Notes under the pieces: model-generated | The model's input: the letters and a program-made list of their open reading frames with translations, nothing else | What the model was told of the DNA's origin: nothing | The model's database searches: none | In this document: piece after piece, positions 32,622-41,346 of the stretch | Position numbering within the stretch: the stretch's first letter is position 1 | How the letters are laid out: the number at the start of each line of letters is the position of its first letter | Translations under genes and position numbers: made by a program | Assembly (NCBI GenBank): GCA_027310825.1 | Contig: DAIDAC010000005.1 | Location: 1-64,000 of the forward strand | DNA: 64,000 bases | DNA from: Candidatus Micrarchaeaceae archaeon | Lineage (GTDB): Archaea > Micrarchaeota > Micrarchaeia > Micrarchaeales > Micrarchaeaceae | Direction of reading: 5' to 3'

Positions 32622-34100
32622 TTGCACGATTACGAGATAAAAATCCTTGAGCAGATAAAGGGGAAGAAAGAGTCTTCGCTTGAGGAACTTGAGGAGAGCA
32701 CAGGAGTCCCCCGCGACGGAATTCTTTGGGCGATTGAAAACCTAGCGGAGAAGAATGCTGTCGACGTAAAGAGAAAGCCATCTGTAGAGATTGCGCTCAC
32801 TGAAGAGGGAAAAGCTGACACAAAGGCCTTCCCTGAAGAAAGGCTCGTCAAGAGCCTGGCAAGCGGGCCAAAAAGGATGAATGAGATAAAAGACCAAGTT
32901 GGACTGAGCTGGGCAAAGAGGAACGGATGGATAATTATAGACAAAGGGTCTGCTGCGCTTACAGAAGAAGGCAAGAAAGTGGCTTCAGGAAAGATTGAAT
33001 ATGAAGCAAAGGCTGTGCTGAACGGACTCGCTTCTGGAAAGAGTGACGTCGCCGACAAGCTCGCAAGAGAAAAGAAAGGGATAGTAGAGGCGCTGGCAAA
33101 GCGCGGAGTGATAACCCTCAGAGAAAGGTCGGCAGTTTCATCGATAACGATTACGAAAAGCGGGGAAAAACTTCTTGAGACCGCGTCAAAAGAGACAGGA
33201 GTCGGCGCACTTAGCAAAGAGGCGATAGTCGGGCAGGCTTGGAAGAAACAAGGATTCAAGCCGTATAACATCAATGCTCCAAGCGAGACAATCTACCCTG
33301 CAAGGCTGCATCCGATCCGCGAATTCATGAACTTCATCAGGCAGAAATGGCTTGAGATGGGATTCATAGAAGTGTCTGGGCCAATAATCGATTCTGCGTT
33401 CTGGAACTTCGATGCGCTTTTCTCTCCTCAAGACCACCCAACAAGAGAGATGCAGGACACTTTCTTCCTCTCCAACCCGAAACAGCTTAATGTCGAGGAC
33501 ATTGAGGCGCTAGAAAATGTAAAGAAGATGCACACCACAGGCTGGGGAGACATCTGGCGTGAAGAGCTTGCGAAGTCCGCTGTCCTCAGGACGCACACAA
33601 CAAGCGTGTCTGCGCACTACATGAGGAAGCTCGCGTCTGCAGTCAACGCAAACTTCCCGCTAAAGCTTTTCTCTATCGGCAGCGTCTTCAGAAACGAAAG
33701 CGTAGACTACAAGCACCTTGCAGAACTGCACCAAGTCGACGGCATAATAGTCGGCGACAACCTGACGCTTGCGAATCTTATAGCATCGCTCAAGGAGTTC
33801 TACGGAAAGCTCGGCATGGAGAACGTGAAATTCAGGCCATCGTACTTCCCGTTCACAGAGCCAAGCCTAGAGGCATATTACTACGACGAAGAGCACGGCG
33901 ACAGCATAGAGCTTCTCGGGGGAGGGATAATCAGAAAGGAGATAACGAAGGCCATGGGCATAGACAAGACAGTTCTTGCTTGGGGCGGCGGAATAGAACG
34001 ACCGATGCTGAATTCGAGGATATTCGGGCTCGATTCGATACTTACGCCTTACAAGAACAACATAGGATGGCTGAGAACAAGAGGAAATCTAAAGGTTTGA
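32622..34100 (+). CDS. pheS: Phenylalanyl-tRNA synthetase alpha subunit
   Basis: The 492-residue archaeal alpha subunit. The N-terminal ~200 residues form winged-helix tRNA-contacting domains of the archaeal/eukaryal type (EEGKKVASGKIEYE). The class II catalytic core has motif 2 FSIGSVFRNESVDYKHLAE and motif 3 AWGGGIERPML. TTG start at 32622 with GGTG 5 nt upstream. The stop is followed 2 nt later by pheT, as expected for subunits made in a fixed ratio. Confidence 0.96.
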   Translation: MHDYEIKILEQIKGKKESSLEELEESTGVPRDGILWAIENLAEKNAVDVKRKPSVEIALTEEGKADTKAFPEERLVKSLASGPKRMNEIKDQVGLSWAKRNGWIIIDKGSAALTEEGKKVASGKIEYEAKAVLNGLASGKSDVADKLAREKKGIVEALAKRGVITLRERSAVSSITITKSGEKLLETASKETGVGALSKEAIVGQAWKKQGFKPYNINAPSETIYPARLHPIREFMNFIRQKWLEMGFIEVSGPIIDSAFWNFDALFSPQDHPTREMQDTFFLSNPKQLNVEDIEALENVKKMHTTGWGDIWREELAKSAVLRTHTTSVSAHYMRKLASAVNANFPLKLFSIGSVFRNESVDYKHLAELHQVDGIIVGDNLTLANLIASLKEFYGKLGMENVKFRPSYFPFTEPSLEAYYYDEEHGDSIELLGGGIIRKEITKAMGIDKTVLAWGGGIERPMLNSRIFGLDSILTPYKNNIGWLRTRGNLKV

Positions 34101-34102
34101 AC

Positions 34103-35758
34103 ATGGCAATAGTTGCATTTGACATAAAGGATCTAGAAGACATGGGCTACACAGCCAAAAAGCTAGAGGACATCGGGCCAAAGATGGGAATAGAGATAGA
34201 GGAAATATCAGAAAAGGAAGTAAAGATAAATGTCACTCCTAACAGGCCAGACCTGCTTGACTTCACAGGATTCCTCAGGGCGCTCGACAACTTCACCGGT
34301 GAGAACAAGCCAAAGGAGAAGCATTATTCGATAAAGACAGAGCCTGTGCTGTCGATAAAAGTGATGCCTGAGGTGAAGAAGGTGAGGCCGTACATAGCAG
34401 GGCTTGTTGCGCAGAACCTAGACTTGAGGGGAAACAAACTAAAGTATCTGATAAATTTCACTAACAAGTTCGCAGACACCTATGGAAGAAAAAGGAGAAA
34501 GATAGGGATGGGAGTCCACAGGCTGAGTAGGATAAAGGGAGACCTTGTGTACGACGCTGCGTCAGAAGGGACGATGACGCCGCTGGAGTCGAAGAGCAAG
34601 ATGAAGTTCAGCGACATAATAAAGAAAAACGAAAAGGGCCAGGAATACGGATACATGTTTAGCGGGAAGAAGCCACTGTACCCGTTCATAAGTGATTCTG
34701 AGAAAACGCTAGTGCTTGTGCCGATTGTTCAGTGCGAAGAAAGCAAAACCACAGAGGACACAAAAGACGTATTTGTCGAGATAACCGGAACCTCGAAGAA
34801 GGCGGTCGCAGAGGCAGCGAACATAGTTGCATGCGCCTTCATAGACCTCGGCGCCGAGGTATTCCCAGTCACAATAGAGTATCCGACAGGCGGGGCAGAG
34901 ATAACGCCGCTGCTCAATTACAAAGAGATAAAGGTAAAACTTGCAGACGCCGATAGAACCATTGGCGCACCGATGGGAGAGCGCGACATAATTGGCTTGG
35001 CCAACAAGATGGGATACGTAGCTTCGCAGTACGGAAAGTCTGTGCTGGTGTACATTCCGCCGTACAGAGTAGATGTGCTCAACGAACAGGACATCATAGA
35101 GGACATCGCGATATCGTTTGGTTACGATAGAATAACCCCTATTCCAGTTTATGGAACAGCTAACGGACTCGCGAGCGAAATGGCAGAGGACGAGAACAAG
35201 ATTGCGACTATGATGGTCGGGTTAGGCTACATGGAGGCGATCAACTCGCTGCTGACAAACGAAAAGGTCAACTTCGAGAACATGTCGTGCAAATACGACA
35301 AGTCTATGTACATAACGCTGGCTGATTCTAAGACGACAAACCTGTCTATGATAAGGACCGATCTTCTTCCTGGGCTTATGCAGAACCTGGCCGGTTCAAT
35401 GAACGAGCGTATGCCGCAGAGGCTCTTCGAGATAGGAAGGGTGTTCAACATGAATGGAGAAAAGCTTGTCGAATCAGTCAGGCTTGCGTTCGCAAGTGAA
35501 CACTCGAAGGCGAATTTTGCTGAAGCGAAGAGCGTCGTTGAATCGTTCGCAAGGTTCAACGGAATCAGCAACTTTAAGATCAAGGAGCAGAAGAACAGCG
35601 CCTACATAGAGGGAAGATGCGCAAGCCTTGAAGTAAACGGGATTTCTGTCGGAGTATTCGGCGAGCTGCACCCAAGGACCATTCTTGGATTCGGGCTTGA
35701 GGAACCAGTTGTCGGCGGAGAGATAACAGTAGTAAAGGAAATAAAGTATGAGGTATGA
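34103..35758 (+). CDS. pheT: Phenylalanyl-tRNA synthetase beta subunit
   Basis: The 551-residue archaeal-type beta subunit. The B1-B4 domains include VNVTPNRPDLLDFTGFLRAL and the B5 segment DIIEDIAISFGYDRI, which helps activate the alpha subunit; the C-terminal core has FGELHPR. ATG 34103 is chosen because an in-frame extension to 33980 lies entirely within pheS. No editing-site defect is visible at this resolution. Confidence 0.95.
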   Translation: MAIVAFDIKDLEDMGYTAKKLEDIGPKMGIEIEEISEKEVKINVTPNRPDLLDFTGFLRALDNFTGENKPKEKHYSIKTEPVLSIKVMPEVKKVRPYIAGLVAQNLDLRGNKLKYLINFTNKFADTYGRKRRKIGMGVHRLSRIKGDLVYDAASEGTMTPLESKSKMKFSDIIKKNEKGQEYGYMFSGKKPLYPFISDSEKTLVLVPIVQCEESKTTEDTKDVFVEITGTSKKAVAEAANIVACAFIDLGAEVFPVTIEYPTGGAEITPLLNYKEIKVKLADADRTIGAPMGERDIIGLANKMGYVASQYGKSVLVYIPPYRVDVLNEQDIIEDIAISFGYDRITPIPVYGTANGLASEMAEDENKIATMMVGLGYMEAINSLLTNEKVNFENMSCKYDKSMYITLADSKTTNLSMIRTDLLPGLMQNLAGSMNERMPQRLFEIGRVFNMNGEKLVESVRLAFASEHSKANFAEAKSVVESFARFNGISNFKIKEQKNSAYIEGRCASLEVNGISVGVFGELHPRTILGFGLEEPVVGGEITVVKEIKYEV

Positions 35759-36547
35759 CTATTGACCCCCTCCGAAGAACCGCTTTACTCCTCCGAAGCC
35801 GCCTTTCTTTGGCTTTTCTCCCTGGCCAGGCTCGCCTGCCCTCAGTGCATAAGATCTTATCAAATCGTCGACAGCGACTGAGAATGCTGATTTTCTGTTA
35901 ATCATGTAAGCAGGAGTGTGCTTTGCCTCGCTCTCTTCGATTATCTCGTCTTCCGGGATTATCGAGTATGCGACATCTCCGTACATCTTCTCGATCTTTT
36001 CTTCATCGAGTTCATACTTGTCCTTCTTCATGCGGTTTATGATAAGCTTGTGCTGCAGATGGTTGTTTATGAACTTCTGCGAGAGCTTCTTTGCACCTAA
36101 CACCGCAGTCTCTTCAGGAGTTGTGACAATAAGCGCTTCGTCATAGTTCTTCAGCGCGCCGTCTGTTGCTGTGCCAGGCGGAGTATCTATAATTATGAAG
36201 TCGAAGTTCAGTTTTGATAGCTTCTCGAAGAACTTGTTTGTCTGCTCTGTCGTTGTGGCAAGTGCATCACCGTTCCCTCCTGCGGGGATTATGTAAAACC
36301 CATACGGTTCCACAACGACTAGCGTCTCATCTATCTTGTTCTTCCCGTCGATAATCTCTGCGTATCCTGGGCCTGAGTCTGGAAGGCCAAGAAGCGGACC
36401 AATGCTTGGGTTGGCCGTGTCGGTGTCGATAAGAAGGACATCGTAGCCTGCGCTCTTTAGCGCTGCGGCAACGTTTATCGAGACCATAGTCTTGCCCACG
36501 CCACCCTTATGCGATGCCGTGAGTATCTTGTAGCATTTCTTGTCCAT
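35759..36547 (-). CDS. minD: MinD/ParA-type ATPase
   Basis: A 262-residue deviant Walker ATPase: SHKGGVGKTMVSINVA with the signature Lys, LLIDTDTANP and FIIIDTPPG. The C-terminus, KPKKGGFGGVKRFFGGGQ, is a short basic/aromatic tail that could serve as a membrane-targeting helix like that of bacterial MinD. It likely organises a cellular structure at the membrane or poles; archaeal MinD-family proteins have roles in positioning motility and other arrays. No MinE/MinC partner is nearby. Start ATG 36547; a longer frame overlaps the divergent gene. Confidence 0.9.
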   Translation of the reverse strand: MDKKCYKILTASHKGGVGKTMVSINVAAALKSAGYDVLLIDTDTANPSIGPLLGLPDSGPGYAEIIDGKNKIDETLVVVEPYGFYIIPAGGNGDALATTTEQTNKFFEKLSKLNFDFIIIDTPPGTATDGALKNYDEALIVTTPEETAVLGAKKLSQKFINNHLQHKLIINRMKKDKYELDEEKIEKMYGDVAYSIIPEDEIIEESEAKHTPAYMINRKSAFSVAVDDLIRSYALRAGEPGQGEKPKKGGFGGVKRFFGGGQ

Positions 36548-36629
36548 GCAATTACCGTATGACCGAGTCGTATAAGTAGAGAATAAAAGATTTAATAAGG
36601 TTAGCTGAACTACCTCTGCAGGTGCATAG

Positions 36630-37397
36630 ATGCCACGTAGCATGTGGGAGTCCTACAGGCAGCTCGAAATAAGGTTCTACATAGTCGCAGCTCTGCTTGT
36701 CGTTTCAATCCTTGCGTGGGTTCTGCTCGCTTACCTCTACGGAGGAAGCCTTGCAGCATCGTCTGGGCAGCTTTACAATTATTCGCAGCTGTTTTCCAAA
36801 CTCAACAGTACTCAGAGCCAGCTCAGTGTGCTGACGGCGAAGTATGCAATAGTCGATCACAACCTTACTACACCATACACAAAGGTTCTTTTCAACGATT
36901 ACACAGTCAACATTCCGAAGAAGGTTGTCAGTGCAGCAACCACATCAACAAATAGCAGCGGTTCGATACAGACCACAAACATGACTAACGTAGTCACATA
37001 CTACTCTTACAATTTTTCGTTTAACGCGAGCTATCCGGGATACCTCCTTGTAAACGCGAGCAGCACTGGAGTGAACAGTGCATTCAATACAACATGGCAG
37101 TTCGTTGTCTCGAACCACAACATAATGCCGAACAGCACGTCGAAATACTACTTCTTCCAGTATGGAGGCTACTTCCAGAATCCATACACACCGACTGTGA
37201 CGAACAGAGGAGCTTACAAGGTCAACTTCGATCAGAACAGCCCAAGGACAGTCTACGCACCTATGCCGACACAAGGAGAACAGACTGTGATGATACCGGT
37301 TGCTCCAGGCATAGTCCATGTCTGGATAACAAACTTTAACAATCAGAGCATAACTGTGACGTTCTCAGCGAAGTACGTTGGATTCTACACGCGCTAA
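36630..37397 (+). CDS. Membrane-anchored extracellular protein
   Basis: Not recognised. 255 residues with a transmembrane helix at about 16-38, a short Ser/Gln coiled stretch (SQLFSKLNSTQSQLSVL) and a beta-rich extracellular domain with numerous NxT/NxS sequons. The arrangement matches an archaeal surface protein anchored by its N-terminus. GGTG precedes the ATG. It is divergent from minD, and both promoters fit in the 82-nt gap. A surface system linked to MinD would be pure inference. Confidence 0.75.
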   Translation: MPRSMWESYRQLEIRFYIVAALLVVSILAWVLLAYLYGGSLAASSGQLYNYSQLFSKLNSTQSQLSVLTAKYAIVDHNLTTPYTKVLFNDYTVNIPKKVVSAATTSTNSSGSIQTTNMTNVVTYYSYNFSFNASYPGYLLVNASSTGVNSAFNTTWQFVVSNHNIMPNSTSKYYFFQYGGYFQNPYTPTVTNRGAYKVNFDQNSPRTVYAPMPTQGEQTVMIPVAPGIVHVWITNFNNQSITVTFSAKYVGFYTR

Positions 37398-37426
37398 TTA
37401 TTCCAATGCAAGCCTTAGCTTGTCCC

Positions 37427-37996
37427 TTAGGGTGCTGCCGGTTGCCTGTAGATCCTGATTGTGCATGGTGTGTATCCATATTGCTGTTTTATTTCGGACT
37501 TTTCTCCGAATACACCGTAACTTGGATCCGCTATGTATGTTCTTCCGTCGACCACGACCTCTACCCATGTATGCAGCGCGTCTGGATCCGTGGTTGTCTG
37601 ATTGGTGGAGCGCCCGCCGACAAAATAGCCCACTATGCCCTTGGATTCTAGTATGACAAGAAGTGCTGCGGCCTTTTCTTTGCATTGGCCTTTCTTTGCG
37701 TGTATCGCTTTGCTTAGATTGACTACATGCTCTGTGATTTCGTAGTACCACTTTGGCTCCTTGCCAAGCTCCTCCTTTACGAACTCGTTGAACTTGCGAA
37801 CCATCTCTGTGCCTGTGGACTCGCCTGCGTATTTCCGTGCCCGCATGATGAAGCTATGTATATCGGTGTTTGCAGGACTAGTTATCCTAAGAAGCGGATT
37901 GTTGCTGAGGAGAACGTCTCCTGTCCTGAGGATGATTCTCTCTGTTTCTACTACGCCGGAGTTTGCACGTGGATGGAACATTCTATCAGATTCCAT
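37427..37996 (-). CDS. Transglutaminase-like cysteine protease-fold protein
   Basis: A 189-residue cytoplasmic protein with an intact transglutaminase-like triad: KGQCKEKAAALL (Cys105), LHTWVEVVVDG (His142) and YIADPSYG (Asp157). Proteins of this fold crosslink, cleave or deamidate. The N-terminal ~80 residues are helical and typical of the archaeal branch. It is third in a same-strand run after the radical SAM protein and the 203-residue unknown, with only 33 nt between it and the latter. No signal peptide. Confidence 0.85.
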   Translation of the reverse strand: MESDRMFHPRANSGVVETERIILRTGDVLLSNNPLLRITSPANTDIHSFIMRARKYAGESTGTEMVRKFNEFVKEELGKEPKWYYEITEHVVNLSKAIHAKKGQCKEKAAALLVILESKGIVGYFVGGRSTNQTTTDPDALHTWVEVVVDGRTYIADPSYGVFGEKSEIKQQYGYTPCTIRIYRQPAAP

Positions 37997-38029
37997 CTAG
38001 TTGTCCAGATATTTAAAAGTAGTGAATGG

Positions 38030-38641
38030 CTATGGATGCAGCTTCAGTCCGTCCTTCTTTACCTTTGGCTTGTTCTTTCCGAAAAGCTTGTCGAAGAAGG
38101 TCGGGTGCTCCATTCTGTACTTTGCTTTCTCTTGTCTAACCTTCTCTTGCTTCCATTGCTCCCTTGTCCATCCGTAAGGCGGAGCTTCCCTTATGCTTGG
38201 TGAGAAATAAGCGTATGCATAGAGCTCTTTGTAGTAATCGTAATCCTCTTCAACCATGTTCATGTCGTCTGTCTTGACGTGGACTCCCTCACCTGCCATG
38301 AAGTCGACAAGCTGCTTTCTGCCCATCTTCTCTCTGTTGTTGTCGGCTTCTGCGTGGTTGTAGATTATCCTTATGAACTTCTTGTGGTAGTCGACCTTTG
38401 CCTTGATCACTGCATCGAAAAGAAGAAGCCTGTATTGAAGGCGCGCGCAGTGAGGTATGTCGATGAGCTCTTTTTGGTCGAGATTCGAGAATGTGACCTT
38501 CTTTATCATCTTGTAAGGCATCCTGAACTTCTTTCCGTTCTCTTCTACGAAGTTCGAGTCCTTCTCTCCTTCCTTAACGTCGGTCTGAGGTCCAAATACC
38601 TGTTTTGTTGTTTCTACCTGTTGGTTGTCTCTGCGGTCCAT
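38030..38641 (-). CDS. Unknown charged protein in the radical SAM operon
   Basis: Not recognised. 203 residues, very hydrophilic, with a disordered N-terminus (DRRDNQQVETTKQVF) and a highly charged, helical body with clusters of Tyr (EEDYDYYKELYAYAYF) and a Lys-rich tail (GKNKPKVKKDG). Two conserved-looking short motifs, HCARLQYR and PPYGWTREQW, may mark a functional face. It begins 19 nt after the tetraether-synthase-like radical SAM gene and is likely translated with it. Confidence 0.7.
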   Translation of the reverse strand: MDRRDNQQVETTKQVFGPQTDVKEGEKDSNFVEENGKKFRMPYKMIKKVTFSNLDQKELIDIPHCARLQYRLLLFDAVIKAKVDYHKKFIRIIYNHAEADNNREKMGRKQLVDFMAGEGVHVKTDDMNMVEEDYDYYKELYAYAYFSPSIREAPPYGWTREQWKQEKVRQEKAKYRMEHPTFFDKLFGKNKPKVKKDGLKLHP

Positions 38642-38660
38642 TGATGTTACCGATTAGTTG

Positions 38661-40760
38661 TTAAATGGCCTTCTCTTCTACAGGGGTGGCGATCGGCTTT
38701 GCAACCGGCTTTACAGTCGGTTGAGCTGTCGGTCCATACTTTGGCTTGAACACAGGGAAGTTTGCCACTGGCTTGCCTCCGTTGATTGGCATCGCAAAGT
38801 AGTCCTGCATGTCCGCGTATGTCTTCAAGAACAGAGGATCCTGCTCAAGCTTTTTCACATCGCGTATGTATTTGTCTGCGCGGTAGTTCCAGTTCGGGTT
38901 TACCTTTGCCCATTCCTTTGCAGGTATGCTGTACTGCTTCTGGATCTTGTCACGATAGACTTCTGGGAATACGTTGAATGTGCAGAACGGAAGCACTTGC
39001 CCGTCAGGCATTGCATAGTGGATGTCGCACTTCTCTACGCGATGTATGTCGTAGGTGTGTTCATCCTGGAAGTGCATCATTCCTAGGAACAGCGACTTGC
39101 TGTGCAGTGCACCCATTGCATCGAAGTTGTTCTTTAGGAATATGTTTGTAAGCATCTTTCCGAAGTTGAGAGACTTTGGCTGCTTCTCTTTGTCTACGAG
39201 CTTTGGCAGGTTCATGAGCGCCTTCATTGCGATTGCCTTTCGTGTTAGTCTGCCCTTGCCCTGCATCTCGTCTACTGCCCTTTGCAGTGTTTCGACAAGT
39301 CCAGCTGCGTCTACGAAGTCGGTGATCGGGATTACTTCATTGTCGTCGTCGAGGAACAGGTATGTTGCTGCTCCACATGCGAAGTGTATCGACAAATCGT
39401 ACTTGTATTCTCCTGTGAGCGCTTCTATGAACTTGTTAATTCCGCCGACATACGGCACAGAGAACCAGTGTTCCTTTCTTATCTTGCCGTTTGTCTGCTG
39501 TTCGATGAGCTTTATTGCTCCGGGTATCGTGATCCTCTGCTTTTCTCTCAAGCGAGTCGGCATTCTTCCTACCAGAGACACTGGCTGGAAGTTGACTGCC
39601 CTGATCACGTCCATGTTGTTGAGTGCAAAGTCTATGAGCGCTCCCATCTCGTGCTCGTTTATTCCCCTTATTACAGTAGGAACAAGCACCACTCCGATTC
39701 CTGCTTCTCTGCAAGCATCGAGAGCGTGTGGAACTTCCCAATAGTTCTTCGGGTTTGTCCTTGGGCTTACTCCGTCGCAGCTCATGTAAAGGGTTCCGCA
39801 TCCTGCGTCCTTTATCCCCTGAGCAAGCTTTCTGTCAAAGCCAAGGTTTATTCCTGTTGTGTTAAGTTGTATTTGGTCGAAGCCTGCCTTCTTCGCCCTT
39901 CTTATTACTTCGACTATCTCCGGGTGCATTGTCGGCTCTCCTCCTGTTATCTGGAGCGCGTTCGCCGGAATAGGCTTTGCAGACTTTAGATTTCTGAATA
40001 TCTTGTCAAGCTCGTCTACAGTCGGTTCGTAAATCGGCTCCCCTTCCTTTGCATAGAAGAAGCAGTACCAGCACGATAGGTGGCATCTGTTTGTGACTAC
40101 AACGTTGGCAAGTCCAGTGTGCGTCTTGTGCCGCTCGCAGATTCCGCAGTCGAATGGGCAGTTCTGTCCCTGGCCAAGGTAGTTAGGGTTGTCGAGACCT
40201 CTTCCGAAGTAGTTGTACCTCTTCATCTTTGTGTACATGTCATAGTCTTCCCAGTATTTCTCGAGGTTCCACTTGTGTTCTGGGCAGAACTTTCTGATCA
40301 TTACATTGTCTCCGTCTTTGTAAATAGTTCCCTGGATAATGAGCTTGCACTCCGGGCAAACCGTCATGGTCTGCTCGATTACAGGCATCTTTTCTATTTC
40401 TTCAATTGTTCTGTGATAAGGAGCAAATACAGGGTCTACAGCCAGGTTTGCGTTTGGATCGTCTTTTGTCTCTGGCCTTTTGCTGTTTACCTCTTCGAAT
40501 GCCACAGTCTTCTGCGCAACCTTGCTTCCACAACCGCAGGATTCCTCTCTTTCGGCTGCGCCTTTTCCGCAGCCACATCCTTCGCTTGCCTTTCCGCCGC
40601 CGCAGCAGTCATCGTCGCCGCCAGCTGAGGCTCCTCCGCCGCATCCGCAGCCTCCGCCACCACAGCCGCACGAATCCTCTACTTCTAGAGATCCTTTCTC
40701 TGCGCTAGCTTGTCCTTTTGCTTCGTTAATGCCACCAAAGTTGTGACTCTGACCTGTCAT
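38661..40760 (-). CDS. Tetraether-lipid-synthase-like radical SAM protein with Cys/Gly-rich N-terminus
   Basis: A 699-residue radical SAM enzyme resembling Tes (MJ0619 type), which joins two archaeol lipids through their tails to form membrane-spanning tetraethers. A rubredoxin-like zinc unit (Cys135, Cys138, Cys159, His162) is followed by CPFDCGIC (201-208) and the radical SAM motif CHLSCWYC (226-233), then LQITGGEPTMHP. Later Cys residues (HFACG, VEKCDIH, LPFCTFN) can bind auxiliary clusters. Unusual: residues 31-77 hold ten Cys among Gly repeats (CGCGGGGCGCGGG, DDDCCGGG, GCGCG, SCGCG). The Pro-rich tail is also extra. Family assignment is from motif order; activity is inference. Confidence 0.8.
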   Translation of the reverse strand: MTGQSHNFGGINEAKGQASAEKGSLEVEDSCGCGGGGCGCGGGASAGGDDDCCGGGKASEGCGCGKGAAEREESCGCGSKVAQKTVAFEEVNSKRPETKDDPNANLAVDPVFAPYHRTIEEIEKMPVIEQTMTVCPECKLIIQGTIYKDGDNVMIRKFCPEHKWNLEKYWEDYDMYTKMKRYNYFGRGLDNPNYLGQGQNCPFDCGICERHKTHTGLANVVVTNRCHLSCWYCFFYAKEGEPIYEPTVDELDKIFRNLKSAKPIPANALQITGGEPTMHPEIVEVIRRAKKAGFDQIQLNTTGINLGFDRKLAQGIKDAGCGTLYMSCDGVSPRTNPKNYWEVPHALDACREAGIGVVLVPTVIRGINEHEMGALIDFALNNMDVIRAVNFQPVSLVGRMPTRLREKQRITIPGAIKLIEQQTNGKIRKEHWFSVPYVGGINKFIEALTGEYKYDLSIHFACGAATYLFLDDDNEVIPITDFVDAAGLVETLQRAVDEMQGKGRLTRKAIAMKALMNLPKLVDKEKQPKSLNFGKMLTNIFLKNNFDAMGALHSKSLFLGMMHFQDEHTYDIHRVEKCDIHYAMPDGQVLPFCTFNVFPEVYRDKIQKQYSIPAKEWAKVNPNWNYRADKYIRDVKKLEQDPLFLKTYADMQDYFAMPINGGKPVANFPVFKPKYGPTAQPTVKPVAKPIATPVEEKAI

Positions 40761-40926
40761 AATTACACCCTCTAATATCGATAAAAGGGGGTTCCGATGT
40801 ATTTATATACTTTGGTGTGTTTCGCTTTACTGGCAGTAAATTTCTGTTTTTCTTCGACGATAACCCAGTTATAGAAACAGGTTAATCTATAAATAATAGA
40901 CGCAACATAAGCCGTATGGTGAAAGC

Positions 40927-41304
40927 ATGGCAACACCGGCAGCAAGGACAAGAACACCAGTTAAGACAGGAACAATCGGAAACAGGAAGGTATCAGATGA
41001 GATTACCGACTTCATAAGGAATGGAAAGGGCCAGGAGTCATTCGCAAGGTTCGCTGGCGAGATGGCGAGCATAGCTAATGGAGGAGCCACGCAAGACAGA
41101 TTAATCGCATTGAACTACACTATCGGAATGCTTTTCGACTCCGATGTTCTAAGAAGAGGAAGGGCCGAGCAGCTTTTCAACGAAGCTGGCAGAAGAGTTC
41201 CTCCGCAGTACAGAGCAAGGTTCGACCAGATAACGACTCCTATAATAATGAGGAACAGGAATGCGCTGCAGCCGCCGCAGGTCCAGCAGATGCAGAGGCG
41301 CTAA
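40927..41304 (+). CDS. Small hypothetical protein before the repeat protein
   Basis: Not recognised. 125 residues: a Thr/Arg/Pro-rich unstructured head (TPAARTRTPVKTG), a helical centre (RKVSDEITDFIRNGKG... FARFAGEMASIANGG) and a Gln/Arg-rich tail (PPQVQQMQRR). No membrane segment or cysteine. GGTGA lies 4 nt before ATG 40927, and a TATA-like CTATAAATA about 40 nt before. It ends 42 nt before the sixteen-repeat protein on the same strand, so the two may be partners, although an AT-rich element between them could start a separate transcript. Confidence 0.65.
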   Translation: MATPAARTRTPVKTGTIGNRKVSDEITDFIRNGKGQESFARFAGEMASIANGGATQDRLIALNYTIGMLFDSDVLRRGRAEQLFNEAGRRVPPQYRARFDQITTPIIMRNRNALQPPQVQQMQRR

Positions 41305-41346
41305 CAAATAAATACCAGTCCGGCAGAGCTTATATTTCGTGGAGCT

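Noticed and set aside
33980-34102. N-terminal extension of PheT by 41 codons
   Set aside because: It lies fully inside pheS in another frame, and conserved PheT sequence begins at 34103.
36548-36643. N-terminal extension of MinD by 32 codons
   Set aside because: It would overlap the divergent gene's start and promoter. The Walker A region begins shortly after ATG 36547, as in other MinD proteins.
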